A stretch of 64,000 nt of DNA from Clostridiaceae bacterium (GTDB lineage: Bacteria > Bacillota > Clostridia > Oscillospirales > Acutalibacteraceae): NCBI GenBank assembly GCA_904501755.1, contig CAJGBV010000011.1, forward strand, positions 3,616 to 67,615, in the 5' to 3' direction. Under the pieces are notes generated by a model. That model saw nothing but the letters and a program-made list of their open reading frames with translations. It ran no database searches and was not told the origin of the DNA. Positions 18,354 to 26,862 of this stretch are shown piece after piece. The translations under genes and the position numbers were made by a program. Each line of letters begins with the position of its first letter. The stretch's first letter is position 1.

Positions 18354-19124
18354 ATGATTAATTTTAAACTTGAAAATCTTAATATTATATCAGTAATTAA
18401 AGAGCACAATCAAACAATTAATAATACACAAATTTCATATAATACTCACCTTCCTTACCACGAACTTATATATCATTTTTCGGGTAACGGAAATTTTGTT
18501 TTTGATGACACTGATTTTAGTTTTAATGCAGGAAAATTAATTTATCTTCCAAAAGGTTCACATAAAAACTATTTTGCAAATTTGTTGGATAGCGGGGAAT
18601 GTGTTGATATATTTTTTGACACCAAGTCGACACTTTGTGATAATGCCTTCTGCTTTAATTTAAGCGAAAACAAAGCTATAGAAAAAACCGTTTCAAAGCT
18701 TTATAACATCTGGACAAAAAAAGAAACCGGATATTATAATAAAACAATGTCACTTTTCTTCGAAATTATTTCTAACCTTGAAATTCACAACAACACATAT
18801 CTGCCATATAGCAAAATCGAAAAGTTAAATCCTGCAATAGATTACATACATCTTCATTATACCGAGCATAATTTCAACTACTCTATTCTTCCAACCCTTT
18901 GCGGAATCGGGTACACCTATTTCAAAACCCTTTTTAGAATGCGGTATGGTATGCTACCATCCGAATATGTAAAAAATCTAAAAATTAAGCACTCCTGTGA
19001 GTTACTTTTAACAAACAAATTTACTATTTCTCAAATTGCAGAAAAGTGTGGATTTTCTGATATTTATTACTTTAGCAAGGTTTTCAAGCAAACCTATGGA
19101 ATCCCTCCAAGCAAATGGAAATAA
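18354..19124 (+). CDS. AraC-family transcriptional regulator
   Basis: A 256-residue protein. The N-terminal ~140 residues are a cupin-like ligand domain (HLPYHELIYHFSGNGNF, FNAGKLIYLPKGSHKNYF). The last ~100 residues are a full AraC double helix-turn-helix: IDYIHLHYTEHNFNYSILP with GIGYTYFKTLFRMRYG, then LLLTNKFTISQIAEKCGFSD and YYFSKVFKQTYGIPPSKWK. It is divergent from the glycyl radical enzyme and probably activates it in response to that enzyme's substrate (inference). The start at 18354 is chosen because the sigma-A promoter at 18297-18325 lies over the longer ORF's beginning. The ribosome site is weak (GTGAG). The coding sequence is noticeably AT-richer than its neighbours, in keeping with acquisition by transfer. 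Confidence 0.9.
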   Translation: MINFKLENLNIISVIKEHNQTINNTQISYNTHLPYHELIYHFSGNGNFVFDDTDFSFNAGKLIYLPKGSHKNYFANLLDSGECVDIFFDTKSTLCDNAFCFNLSENKAIEKTVSKLYNIWTKKETGYYNKTMSLFFEIISNLEIHNNTYLPYSKIEKLNPAIDYIHLHYTEHNFNYSILPTLCGIGYTYFKTLFRMRYGMLPSEYVKNLKIKHSCELLLTNKFTISQIAEKCGFSDIYYFSKVFKQTYGIPPSKWK

Positions 19125-19164
19125 CACAAAATCAAGTTTATCATACGTCCACATCCCATTTTTT

Positions 19165-19195
19165 CAGGTTTTTAATGGCAAACCTGTTATTTATT
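19165..19195 (+). terminator. Terminator of the AraC gene
   Basis: A 7-bp stem CAGGTTT / AAACCTG with an 8-nt loop and a T-rich tail, immediately before promoter copy B. Confidence 0.6.
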
Positions 19196-19196
19196 A

Positions 19197-19225
19197 TTGA
19201 CATTTTCGCTTTAAAGTGTTAAAGT
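19197..19225 (+). promoter_or_regulatory. Promoter with CTTTAAAG operator (copy B, drives CoA ligase-iorAB)
   Basis: TTGACA (19197-19202), 4 nt, CGCTTTAAAGTG (19207-19218), TAAAGT at 19220-19225. Operator sequence and position are the same as in the symporter promoter, so both transcription units are probably under one regulator, not encoded here. Confidence 0.7.
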
Positions 19226-19257
19226 ATTATTATCATTAAAATTGAGGTTGCTTTACT

Positions 19258-20892
19258 ATGACTATTGTTCATTTATTAGAAAGAAATGCAAAGGATTTTG
19301 CAAACGATACGGCACTTATTGAGATAAATCCCGACCAGCCCGAAACCAGAAAATTAACCTGGCACGAATATGAGTTGGTTCAGCCCACAAACAAAAAGCA
19401 CTACAGGAGAGAAATAACCTGGGAAGTATTCAACGAAAAGGCAAACCGCCTTGCGAATATGCTTCTTGCAAATGGTATAGGAAAAGGCAAAAAGGTTGCT
19501 ATACTTCTTATGAACTGTATAGACTGGCTTCCTATTTACTTCGGTATCCTTAAAACAGGTGCCCTTGCCGTTCCCCTTAATTTCCGTTATTCCTCGGACG
19601 AAATTGATTACTGTCTCGAACTAGCCGAGGCTGATGTGCTGATTTTCGGTAATGAATTTGTAGGACGAGTTGAGGCTGTAGCCGAAAAAATAAGCAAAAA
19701 ATGTACCCTTATATATTTAGGTAGCGGCTGTCCTGCCTTTGCTGATGATTACAATGACCTTATCAGCGAATTTTCAAGCAGCTTTCCTGAGTGCACTCTT
19801 ACCGAAGAGGATGACGCAGCGATTTATTTTTCATCAGGCACAACAGGCTTTCCAAAGGCTATTTTACATAAGCACAGAAGTCTTATTCATTCCTGCAGAG
19901 TTGAGCAGGCACATCACGGACAGACAAAGGACGACTGCTTCCTTTGTATCCCCCCTCTTTATCACACAGGTGCTAAAATGCACTGGTTCGGCAGTCTGCT
20001 TGTAGGTGGTAAGGCGGTTATTCTTAAGGGTACCGCTTCAAAGAGTATTCTTGAAGCCGCAAGCAGTGAAAAATGCTCTATTGTATGGCTTCTTGTTCCC
20101 TGGGCACAGGATATTTTAAATGCCATTGAACGCGGAGATATTGACCTTAAGGACTATGACCTTTCTAACTGGCGTCTTATGCACATAGGTGCTCAGCCTG
20201 TTCCTCAGAGTCTTATCAAGCGTTGGCTTGAGATATTCCCAAACCATCAGTACGATACAAACTACGGCCTTAGCGAATCAATCGGACCCGGCGCCGTTCA
20301 CCTTGGTGTAGAAAATGTTCACAAGGTTGGTGCTATCGGTGTTGCAGGCTACGGTTGGGAGGTTAAAATTGTTTCTCCCGACGGCGAAACCGTAAAGCAG
20401 GGCGAGGTTGGTGAGCTTTGTCTTAAGGGCCCCGGTGTAATGACCTGTTATTACAGGGATGAAAAAGCCACTGCCGACTCATTAAAGGACGGCTGGCTCT
20501 ATACAGGAGATATGGCTATGCAGGACGAGGACGGCTTTATCTACCTTGTTGACCGTAAGAAAGATGTTATTATTACAGGCGGTGAAAACCTGTATCCTGT
20601 ACAGATAGAAAATTTCCTTTCTTCCTTTGAAAAAATCAAAGATGTGGCTGTTATCGGTCTGCCCGATACACGACTTGGCGAAATAGCTACCGCCATTATC
20701 GAGCTTAAAAAGGATACGACATGCAGTGAAGAAGAAGTTAACGAATTCTGTATGGCTCTTCCCCGTTATAAGCGTCCGCGAAAGATTATTTTCGCTGATG
20801 TTCCTCGAAATCCCACAGGAAAAATTGAAAAACCTAAGCTTCGTAAAATGTACGGCGCTGAAGGTCTTGTAGCATCCCAAAACAAATCATAA
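19258..20892 (+). CDS. AMP-dependent acyl/aryl-CoA ligase
   Basis: A 544-residue class I adenylate-forming enzyme. The phosphate-binding loop reads YFSSGTTGFPKAILHKH (~residue 195). YDTNYGLSESIGPG is the A5 motif, and YTGDMAMQDEDGFIYLVDRKKDVI holds the ATP-binding Asp and hinge. PTGKIEK near the end has the C-terminal catalytic Lys. It makes an acyl-AMP and then the CoA thioester. An insertion near residue 25-50 duplicates a short TW.E motif (KLTWHEYEL / EITWEVFNE). It is the first gene of an operon with iorA and iorB, which interconvert 2-oxo acids and acyl-CoA; together they could activate an aryl- or branched acid for reductive carboxylation, or do the reverse. Substrate not identifiable. 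Confidence 0.87.
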   Translation: MTIVHLLERNAKDFANDTALIEINPDQPETRKLTWHEYELVQPTNKKHYRREITWEVFNEKANRLANMLLANGIGKGKKVAILLMNCIDWLPIYFGILKTGALAVPLNFRYSSDEIDYCLELAEADVLIFGNEFVGRVEAVAEKISKKCTLIYLGSGCPAFADDYNDLISEFSSSFPECTLTEEDDAAIYFSSGTTGFPKAILHKHRSLIHSCRVEQAHHGQTKDDCFLCIPPLYHTGAKMHWFGSLLVGGKAVILKGTASKSILEAASSEKCSIVWLLVPWAQDILNAIERGDIDLKDYDLSNWRLMHIGAQPVPQSLIKRWLEIFPNHQYDTNYGLSESIGPGAVHLGVENVHKVGAIGVAGYGWEVKIVSPDGETVKQGEVGELCLKGPGVMTCYYRDEKATADSLKDGWLYTGDMAMQDEDGFIYLVDRKKDVIITGGENLYPVQIENFLSSFEKIKDVAVIGLPDTRLGEIATAIIELKKDTTCSEEEVNEFCMALPRYKRPRKIIFADVPRNPTGKIEKPKLRKMYGAEGLVASQNKS

Positions 20893-20910
20893 ATGCGAGG
20901 TTTATATATT

Positions 20911-22635
20911 ATGAAAAAACTAATGATAGGAAATATGGCGGTTGCCGCAGGTCTGCACGATGGCGGACTTGGCGTTGTATCCAGTTATCCCGGCACTCCA
21001 TCTACCGAAATTACCGAATTTTTATCCAAATATGACGATTTGCACTCTGAATGGGCGCCTAATGAAAAGGTTGCCTGTGAAGTAGCCTTCGGAGCAAGTC
21101 TTGCGGGAGCAAGAAGCGCCTGCGCTATGAAGCACGTTGGTCTTAACGTTGCCGCAGACCCCCTTTTCACTCTTTCCTATACAGGTGTAAACGGCGGTAT
21201 GGTTATCTGCGTTGCCGACGACCCCGCAATGCACTCTTCTCAGAACGAACAGGACTCCCGCCACTACGCTATCGCTTCCAAAATTCCTATGCTCGAGCCC
21301 AGTGACTCACAGGAAGCCTATGATTTTGCAAAGAGCGCTTTTGAGCTTTCTGAGAAATTTGATACACCCGTTCTGATTCGTATGTGTACCCGTATTGCTC
21401 ACAGTCAGTCGGTTGTAGAAACAGGCGAGGTTATTCCCACCGTACTTAAAGACTATGAAAAAAATCCTCAGAAATTTATAATGATGCCTGGTAACGCTAT
21501 CAAGCGTCACCCAATAGTCGAAGACAGAACAAAAGCTCTTAGCGACTTTGCCAACGACTGTATGTACAACAAGGCGGAATACAACGGCAGTGATATCGGT
21601 ATTATTACTTCAGGCTGTTCTTACCTTTACGTTAAAGAGGTTTTGGGTGACAGCGCTAATATTCTTAAAATCGGTATGCCTCATCCTCTGCCCGATACTC
21701 TTATTAAAGAATTCGCAAGTAAGGTTAAAAAGCTTTACGTTATCGAAGAGCTTGACCCCGTTATTGAAACTCACGTAAAGGCTTTAGGCATTGAATGCGT
21801 AGGAAAAGAGCTGTTCTCTATTCTTGGAGAATTCTCTCAAAGCACCATCGCCAAGGCTTTCGGCAAAGAGGACAAATACAGCGTATCTGCCGACAGCGTT
21901 ATTCCTCCCCGTCCTCCTATGATGTGCGCAGGCTGTCCTCACAGAGGTATGTTCTATACCCTTTCCAAAAATAAAATCACCGTTATGGGTGATATCGGCT
22001 GTTATACTCTGGGCGCAGTTGCTCCCCTTAACGCCCTTGATTCAACACTTTGTATGGGTGCTTCTGTTTCTGGACTTCACGGCTTTAATGCGGCAAGAGG
22101 CGAGAGCGCAGAAAGGAAGAGCGTTGCCGTAATCGGTGACTCCACCTTTATGCATTCAGGTATGACAGGTCTTGTAAACGTTGCTTATAATGCAACTAAT
22201 TCCACCGTTATTATCCTTGATAACTCTATTACGGGTATGACAGGACATCAGCAGAACCCCACCACAGGCTTTAATATTAAGGGTGACCCTGCCGCAAAGG
22301 TTGACCTTGAAGCTCTTTGTAAAGCACTGGGAATAAACAGAGTAAGGGTGGTTGACCCTTATGACCTTAAAGCTTGTGATACCGCCATTAAGGAAGAGCT
22401 TGCAGCACAGGAACCCTCTGTTATTATTTCAAGACGTCCTTGTGTACTGCTAAAATCCGTTAAACACGAAGCCCCTCTTACAGTGGACAGCGACAAATGT
22501 AAATCCTGTAAACGCTGTATGGGCCTCGGCTGTCCCGCTATAAGCCTTAAGGACGGCAAAGCAAAAATTGATAATACTCTTTGCGTTGGCTGTGGCGTTT
22601 GTAAACAGCTTTGCGCATTTGATGCTATAAATTAA
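20911..22635 (+). CDS. iorA: Indolepyruvate ferredoxin oxidoreductase, alpha subunit
   Basis: A 574-residue TPP- and iron-sulfur enzyme subunit. The N-terminal pyrimidine-binding part contains VVSSYPGTPSTEI. The TPP-binding part has GDIGCYTLGAVAPL and VAVIGDSTFMHSGMTGLVN. The C-terminus carries two [4Fe-4S] motifs (CKSCKRCMGLGCP and CVGCGVCKQLCAF). With IorB it converts aryl-2-oxo acids plus CoA to aryl-acyl-CoA, CO2 and reduced ferredoxin, reversibly. The start is the ATG at 20911 (GAGG 10 nt before) rather than the ATG touching the ligase stop. It lies between the CoA ligase and iorB in one operon. Confidence 0.95.
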   Translation: MKKLMIGNMAVAAGLHDGGLGVVSSYPGTPSTEITEFLSKYDDLHSEWAPNEKVACEVAFGASLAGARSACAMKHVGLNVAADPLFTLSYTGVNGGMVICVADDPAMHSSQNEQDSRHYAIASKIPMLEPSDSQEAYDFAKSAFELSEKFDTPVLIRMCTRIAHSQSVVETGEVIPTVLKDYEKNPQKFIMMPGNAIKRHPIVEDRTKALSDFANDCMYNKAEYNGSDIGIITSGCSYLYVKEVLGDSANILKIGMPHPLPDTLIKEFASKVKKLYVIEELDPVIETHVKALGIECVGKELFSILGEFSQSTIAKAFGKEDKYSVSADSVIPPRPPMMCAGCPHRGMFYTLSKNKITVMGDIGCYTLGAVAPLNALDSTLCMGASVSGLHGFNAARGESAERKSVAVIGDSTFMHSGMTGLVNVAYNATNSTVIILDNSITGMTGHQQNPTTGFNIKGDPAAKVDLEALCKALGINRVRVVDPYDLKACDTAIKEELAAQEPSVIISRRPCVLLKSVKHEAPLTVDSDKCKSCKRCMGLGCPAISLKDGKAKIDNTLCVGCGVCKQLCAFDAIN

Positions 22636-22648
22636 GGAGGAAACCAAA

Positions 22649-23218
22649 ATGACAAAAAGTGTTATGATAGTAGGCGTTGGTGGACAGGGTAGTCTGCTTG
22701 CCTCAAAGCTTCTTGGCAATCTCCTTATGAGCGAGGGCTTTGATGTTAAGGTTAGCGAGGTTCACGGAATGAGTCAGCGTGGAGGTAGCGTTGTTACCTA
22801 TGTGCGCTTTGGCGAGCAGGTTTTCTCCCCTATCATTTCTCAGGGTGAAGCAGACATTATTATTTCATTCGAAAAATTAGAAGCTGCCCGTTATGCCTCT
22901 TTCCTTAAAAAAGACGGCAAAATCATTGTTAATACTCAGCAAATCGACCCCATGCCCGTTATTATCGGTGCAGCTCAGTATCCTGAAAACGTACTCAGCG
23001 AGCTTACCGACAAGGGTGTCAGCGTAGAAGCACTTGATGCTCTTTCTTTAGCACAACAGGCAGGCTCCAGCAAGGCGGTAAATATCGTGCTTATGGGAAA
23101 AGCTGCTAAATATTTCGGCATCCCTTATGAAAAATGGATAACAGCTATCGAAAGCACTGTTGCTCCAAAATTCATAGAGATGAATAAAAAAGCCTTTGAT
23201 TTAGGTTATAATTCTTAA
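22649..23218 (+). CDS. iorB: Indolepyruvate ferredoxin oxidoreductase, beta subunit
   Basis: A 189-residue gamma-type 2-oxoacid:acceptor oxidoreductase subunit. VGVGGQGSLLASKLLGNLL is the Gly-rich start, and EVHGMSQRGGSVVTYVRFG is the family's hallmark stretch. It completes the IorAB enzyme and follows iorA after 13 bp with AAGGAGG in the gap. The gene ends 7 bp before the promoter of the T-box unit; no terminator is seen, so some read-through into the T-box leader is possible. Confidence 0.95.
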   Translation: MTKSVMIVGVGGQGSLLASKLLGNLLMSEGFDVKVSEVHGMSQRGGSVVTYVRFGEQVFSPIISQGEADIIISFEKLEAARYASFLKKDGKIIVNTQQIDPMPVIIGAAQYPENVLSELTDKGVSVEALDALSLAQQAGSSKAVNIVLMGKAAKYFGIPYEKWITAIESTVAPKFIEMNKKAFDLGYNS

Positions 23219-23225
23219 ATATTTA

Positions 23226-23254
23226 TTGACTTTTTTTATCTGCCGTGTTAAAAT
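23226..23254 (+). promoter_or_regulatory. Promoter of the T-box/paaK unit
   Basis: TTGACT (23226-23231), 17-nt spacer, TAAAAT (23249-23254), directly ahead of the T-box leader. Confidence 0.8.
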
Positions 23255-23260
23255 AAGTCA

Positions 23261-23560
23261 ACGCTTGATAGCGTTTTAAATGCGGTGAGCAGAAACAAGT
23301 AAATTGGGTAGGACTCGGGAGAGAGTTGTCGGTTGGTGCAAGACAATGAGGAAGACCTTTTTGAATTCATTCTGTTAGCAGTGCACTGAACAAGGTTTAT
23401 CTTTAAGTAGGATGCAACGGGTGTTCCCGTAATAGAACTAAGGTATGTTAGTACCTGACAAGGCCGTTACCGTGAGATAGCGGCGAACTGAGGTGGTACC
23501 ACGGGATTTTCAATTTTCTCGTCCTCTGTATTCTTTATCGGAATGCAGAGGATTTTTTAT
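23261..23560 (+). ncRNA. T-box riboswitch, probable Phe specifier, controlling paaK
   Basis: This fills most of the 400-bp gap between iorB and paaK. The T-box core GAACTGAGGTGGTACCACGG is at 23485-23504. The terminator stem CCTCTGTATTC / GAATGCAGAGG with six T's is at 23523-23559. Stem I closes with GCAGAA / TTCTGT; AAGTAA on its 5' side is the loop-E element of the specifier loop. The facing strand reads TGAATTCATTC, making TTC (Phe) the likely specifier codon. Uncharged tRNA-Phe would then allow read-through into phenylacetate-CoA ligase. The T-box identity is firm; the Phe call is by eye and moderate. Confidence 0.9.
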
Positions 23561-23620
23561 TTTTAATTCCCCTCTTTCCGAAATTTTGTACCATACAAAA
23601 AAACAGAAAGGATGGTTATA

Positions 23621-24928
23621 ATGGAACAAAACTATTATCAAAAAGAAATTGAAACAATGCCGGTTGATAAGATTAAAGAACTCCAATCTGAAAAACTGAT
23701 AAAACAGGTAAAGCACGTATACGAAAACGTGGCTTATTATCGTGACCTTATGGACAAAAAAGGTGTAAGTCCTGATGATATAAAGGGCATCGAGGATTTA
23801 CACAAACTCCCCTTTTTATCAAAAGCAGATTTAAGAGATGCCTACCCTTACGGACTTTTGGCAACTCCTATTAAGGACTGCGTACGAATTCACTCCACTT
23901 CCGGTACAACAGGCAAACGTGTAGTGGCTTTCTACACACAAAACGATATTGATTTATGGGATGACTGTTGTGCAAGAGCCATTGTTGCCGCAGGAGGAAC
24001 TGACGAGGATATTTGTCAGGTAGCTTACGGCTATGGTCTGTTTACTGGCGGTTTGGGTCTCCACGGCGGTTCTCATAAGGTAGGCTGTCTTACCCTGCCT
24101 ATGTCCTCAGGCTTTACCGAAAGACAAATTCAGTTTATGACCGACCTTAACGCAACCATTCTTTGCTGTACCCCGTCATACGCCGCTTATATTGCCGAAA
24201 GCTTAAAGGAACAGGGCTATACACCCGATAATATTCCTCTTAAAGCAGGTATTTTCGGCGCTGAGCCTTGGACGGAGGAAATGCGCAGAGGTATAGAAAG
24301 AGACCTTGGCATCAAAGCCTATGATATTTACGGACTCACCGAAACTACAGGTCCCGGCGTTGCCTTTGAGTGCAGTGAGCAGAAGGGTATGCACATCAAC
24401 GAGGACCACTTCCTTGCTGAAATCATTGACCCCGACACAGGCGAAGTTCTGCCCGAGGGTGAAAAGGGTGAGCTTGTTTTCACCGCCCTTGACAAAGAGG
24501 CGTTCCCTCTGCTTCGTTACCGCACACGCGATATCTGTGTACTTTCCCGTAAAAAATGCTCCTGCGGAAGAACCCTTATAAAAATGGCTAAGCCTATGGG
24601 AAGAACCGACGATATGCTTATCATCCGCGGTGTAAACGTGTTCCCAAGCCAGATAGAAACGGTGCTTTTAAACGAGGGTTATCAGCCCAACTATCAGATT
24701 ATCGTTGACAGAGTAGGCAATAACGACACCTTTGACGTAAACGTTGAGATGAATCCCGACCAGTTTACCGATACCGTCAGCGGTATCACTTCCCTTGAAA
24801 AGAAGCTGTCAAACGCTATGAAGCTTATGCTGGGTATTAATCCTGCCGTACACCTTGTTCCGCCTAAGAGCATTGCAAGAAGTGAAGGCAAGGCTGTGCG
24901 CGTAATCGACAAGCGTAAGCTTCACTAA
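23621..24928 (+). CDS. paaK: Phenylacetate-CoA ligase
   Basis: A 435-residue adenylate-forming enzyme that makes phenylacetyl-CoA from phenylacetate, ATP and CoA. IHSTSGTTGKRVVAFYTQ is the P-loop. GLFTGGLGLHGG and AYDIYGLTETTGPGVAFEC are PaaK-family motifs, and RTDDMLIIRGVNVFPSQIE starts the C-terminal lid. The ATG at 23621 is chosen over 23612 because AGAAAGG lies 9 nt before it. The gene is placed under an amino-acid-sensing T-box and next to iorAB. This fits synthesis of phenylalanine from environmental phenylacetate (activation, reductive carboxylation to phenylpyruvate, transamination), a route known from rumen bacteria and some archaea; here it is inference. Substrate could also be another arylacetate. 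Confidence 0.9.
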   Translation: MEQNYYQKEIETMPVDKIKELQSEKLIKQVKHVYENVAYYRDLMDKKGVSPDDIKGIEDLHKLPFLSKADLRDAYPYGLLATPIKDCVRIHSTSGTTGKRVVAFYTQNDIDLWDDCCARAIVAAGGTDEDICQVAYGYGLFTGGLGLHGGSHKVGCLTLPMSSGFTERQIQFMTDLNATILCCTPSYAAYIAESLKEQGYTPDNIPLKAGIFGAEPWTEEMRRGIERDLGIKAYDIYGLTETTGPGVAFECSEQKGMHINEDHFLAEIIDPDTGEVLPEGEKGELVFTALDKEAFPLLRYRTRDICVLSRKKCSCGRTLIKMAKPMGRTDDMLIIRGVNVFPSQIETVLLNEGYQPNYQIIVDRVGNNDTFDVNVEMNPDQFTDTVSGITSLEKKLSNAMKLMLGINPAVHLVPPKSIARSEGKAVRVIDKRKLH

Positions 24929-24943
24929 AAAAGGAGGATTTTT

Positions 24944-25375
24944 ATGTCTTTAAAACAACTTACCGTTTTCGTACAGAATCATCAGGGCTCTTTGGTATCC
25001 ATAACTGAAACACTTGCAAAGCATAACGTTAACATCCGCGCACTGTCTATTGCAGATACAGAGGATTTCGGAATCCTCCGTCTTATAGTAAACGATACAA
25101 AAACTGCACTTGACACCCTTACAAGCGATGGTTATCTCATAAAAACCACCGACGTCGTGGGCGTTAAAATAGGTGATGCGCCGGGTAAGCTTTCCGAGGC
25201 GCTGAGAGTCCTTGACGAAAACTCAATTAATATGGAATATCTTTACGCCTTTATGACCCGCACCGAAAAACACGCCTACGTGGTGCTCCGCGTTGCCGAT
25301 AACCAAAAGGCAGAAAAGGCGCTGGAGAAAGCAGACTTCCACATTATTACGGACAAAGACGTAGATAAGCTGTAA
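24944..25375 (+). CDS. Tandem ACT-domain protein
   Basis: A 143-residue protein of two ACT domains: LTVFVQNHQGSLVSITETLAKHNVNIRAL (1-70) and VVGVKIGDAPGKLSEALRVLDENSINMEYLYA (70-143). ACT domains bind amino acids, and free-standing double ACT proteins commonly accompany paaK in clostridia and archaea. It starts 15 bp after paaK with AAGGAGG and ends at a terminator, so it is the second and last gene of the T-box unit. A role in feedback sensing of an aromatic amino acid is likely; direct evidence is lacking. Confidence 0.88.
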   Translation: MSLKQLTVFVQNHQGSLVSITETLAKHNVNIRALSIADTEDFGILRLIVNDTKTALDTLTSDGYLIKTTDVVGVKIGDAPGKLSEALRVLDENSINMEYLYAFMTRTEKHAYVVLRVADNQKAEKALEKADFHIITDKDVDKL

Positions 25376-25381
25376 GTAGCA

Positions 25382-25410
25382 GAAAAACCTTCGTAACACG
25401 AAGGTTTTTC
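25382..25410 (+). terminator. Terminator of paaK-ACT
   Basis: A stem AAAAACCTTCG / CGAAGGTTTTT with a 5-nt loop, ending in a T-run. Confidence 0.88.
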
Positions 25411-25470
25411 TTGTATTTTATGGAGAAATATGTAATAATAGGTGTATATAACTTTGAAAGGTTTGAGATT

Positions 25471-26826
25471 ATGAGTAACTCTCGCAGTAATTTTTCCAGC
25501 AAACTGGGTTTTGTTCTTGCTACAGCAGGAAGCGCGGTAGGTCTCGGTAACATCTGGCGTTTCCCTTATCTTGCGGCAAAGCACGGCGGCGGTATGTTTC
25601 TTCTTACATATCTTATTCTTGTTATCACCTTCGGCTTCGCCCTTGCATGCGCTGAAATTTTAATAGGCAGAAAAACAGGGCAGAGCGCCATCAACGCTTT
25701 TAGTACGCTGAGCAAAAAATGGGGCTTCGTAGGTTGGTTTGCAGCTCTTGTGCCTGTTATAATTCTTCCCTATTATTCTGTAATAGGCGGTTGGATTTTC
25801 AAGTATTTATTCGCCTTTATAAGCGGACAGGCAACAGCCACCGCCGATGACGGATATTTTGTTGACTTTATCGGTAAGGTAGGCTCACCTTTAGGTTGGT
25901 TTTTGCTCTTTATAGGCATTACCGCCCTTATCGTTCTTTTCGGTGTTGAAAAGGGTATTGAAAAGGCAAGTAAAATAATGATGCCCGTACTTGTGGTACT
26001 GACTCTCGTTATCGCGGTTTACTCCGCCTGTATGCCTGGCGCATGGGAGGGTGTTCTCTATTACATCACACCCGACTTCAGTCATTTCTCGGTTACCACC
26101 GTTCTTGCGGCAATGGGACAGCTTTTCTATTCTATGAGTCTTGCAATGGGTATTATGATAACCTACGGCTCATATATGAAAAAGGACGTAAACGTTTCTT
26201 CCTCCGTTCATCAGGTTGAGATTTTTGATACGGGTATTGCTTTCCTTGCAGGTCTTATGGTTGTTCCTGCCGTATTTTCTTTCTCCGGTGGAAGCGAGGA
26301 AGCGCTGAGCAAAGGTCCATCTCTTATGTTTATAACCTTGCCTAAGGTTTTCGAAAGTATGCCCGGCGGTACGGTTATAGGTATCATATTCTTCCTTATG
26401 GTGCTTTTCGCAGCCCTCACCTCTTCAATTTCTCTTATGGAAACGGTTGTTTCGGTAGTACAGGATAAATTTAAATTAAACCGCAAAATCACCTGTCTTA
26501 TAGTATTCGCAGGAAGTGTTATTTTAGGTATTCCGTCCTCACTTGGTAACGGTATATGGGCAAACATAAAAATCTTCGGCTTTGCCTTCCTGGACTTCTT
26601 CGACTTTATTAGTAACAGTGTGCTTATGCCAATAGTTGCTCTGCTTACCTGTATTTTCATAGGCTACGTTATCAAGCCTAAAACTCTTATTGAAGAAGCA
26701 GAAGCTTCTGCACAATTTAAAGAGAAAAAGCTTTTCAGCGTAATAATCAAGTATATCGCGCCTATATGCATAATTCTTATTTTAGGTTTCTCTGTTCTTG
26801 AAGCCTTTGGAATTGTTAAAGTATAA
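25471..26826 (+). CDS. Neurotransmitter:sodium symporter family transporter (amino acid type)
   Basis: A 451-residue protein with 11-12 membrane helices. The N-terminal GSAVGLGNIWRFPY is the unmistakable NSS/SNF signature with the unwound TM1 substrate/Na+ site. Bacterial relatives (LeuT, TnaT, Tyt1) import leucine, tryptophan or tyrosine with Na+. The aromatic-acid block just upstream hints at an aromatic amino acid, but residues alone do not settle it. The start at ATG 25471 has AAAGG nine bases upstream; a longer frame from 25411 overlaps the preceding terminator. Because of that terminator it must have its own promoter. It ends at a hairpin shared with a convergent gene. Confidence 0.92.
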   Translation: MSNSRSNFSSKLGFVLATAGSAVGLGNIWRFPYLAAKHGGGMFLLTYLILVITFGFALACAEILIGRKTGQSAINAFSTLSKKWGFVGWFAALVPVIILPYYSVIGGWIFKYLFAFISGQATATADDGYFVDFIGKVGSPLGWFLLFIGITALIVLFGVEKGIEKASKIMMPVLVVLTLVIAVYSACMPGAWEGVLYYITPDFSHFSVTTVLAAMGQLFYSMSLAMGIMITYGSYMKKDVNVSSSVHQVEIFDTGIAFLAGLMVVPAVFSFSGGSEEALSKGPSLMFITLPKVFESMPGGTVIGIIFFLMVLFAALTSSISLMETVVSVVQDKFKLNRKITCLIVFAGSVILGIPSSLGNGIWANIKIFGFAFLDFFDFISNSVLMPIVALLTCIFIGYVIKPKTLIEEAEASAQFKEKKLFSVIIKYIAPICIILILGFSVLEAFGIVKV

Positions 26827-26831
26827 AGTTT

Positions 26832-26862
26832 GAGCCGTAGAAAAATCTACGGCTCTTCTTTT
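26832..26862. terminator. Bidirectional terminator overlapping the stop of the leftward gene
   Basis: A 9-bp stem GAGCCGTAG / CTACGGCTC with a 6-nt A/T loop, then TTCTTTT. The leftward gene's stop codon (26847-26849) lies in the 3' arm. Confidence 0.8.
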
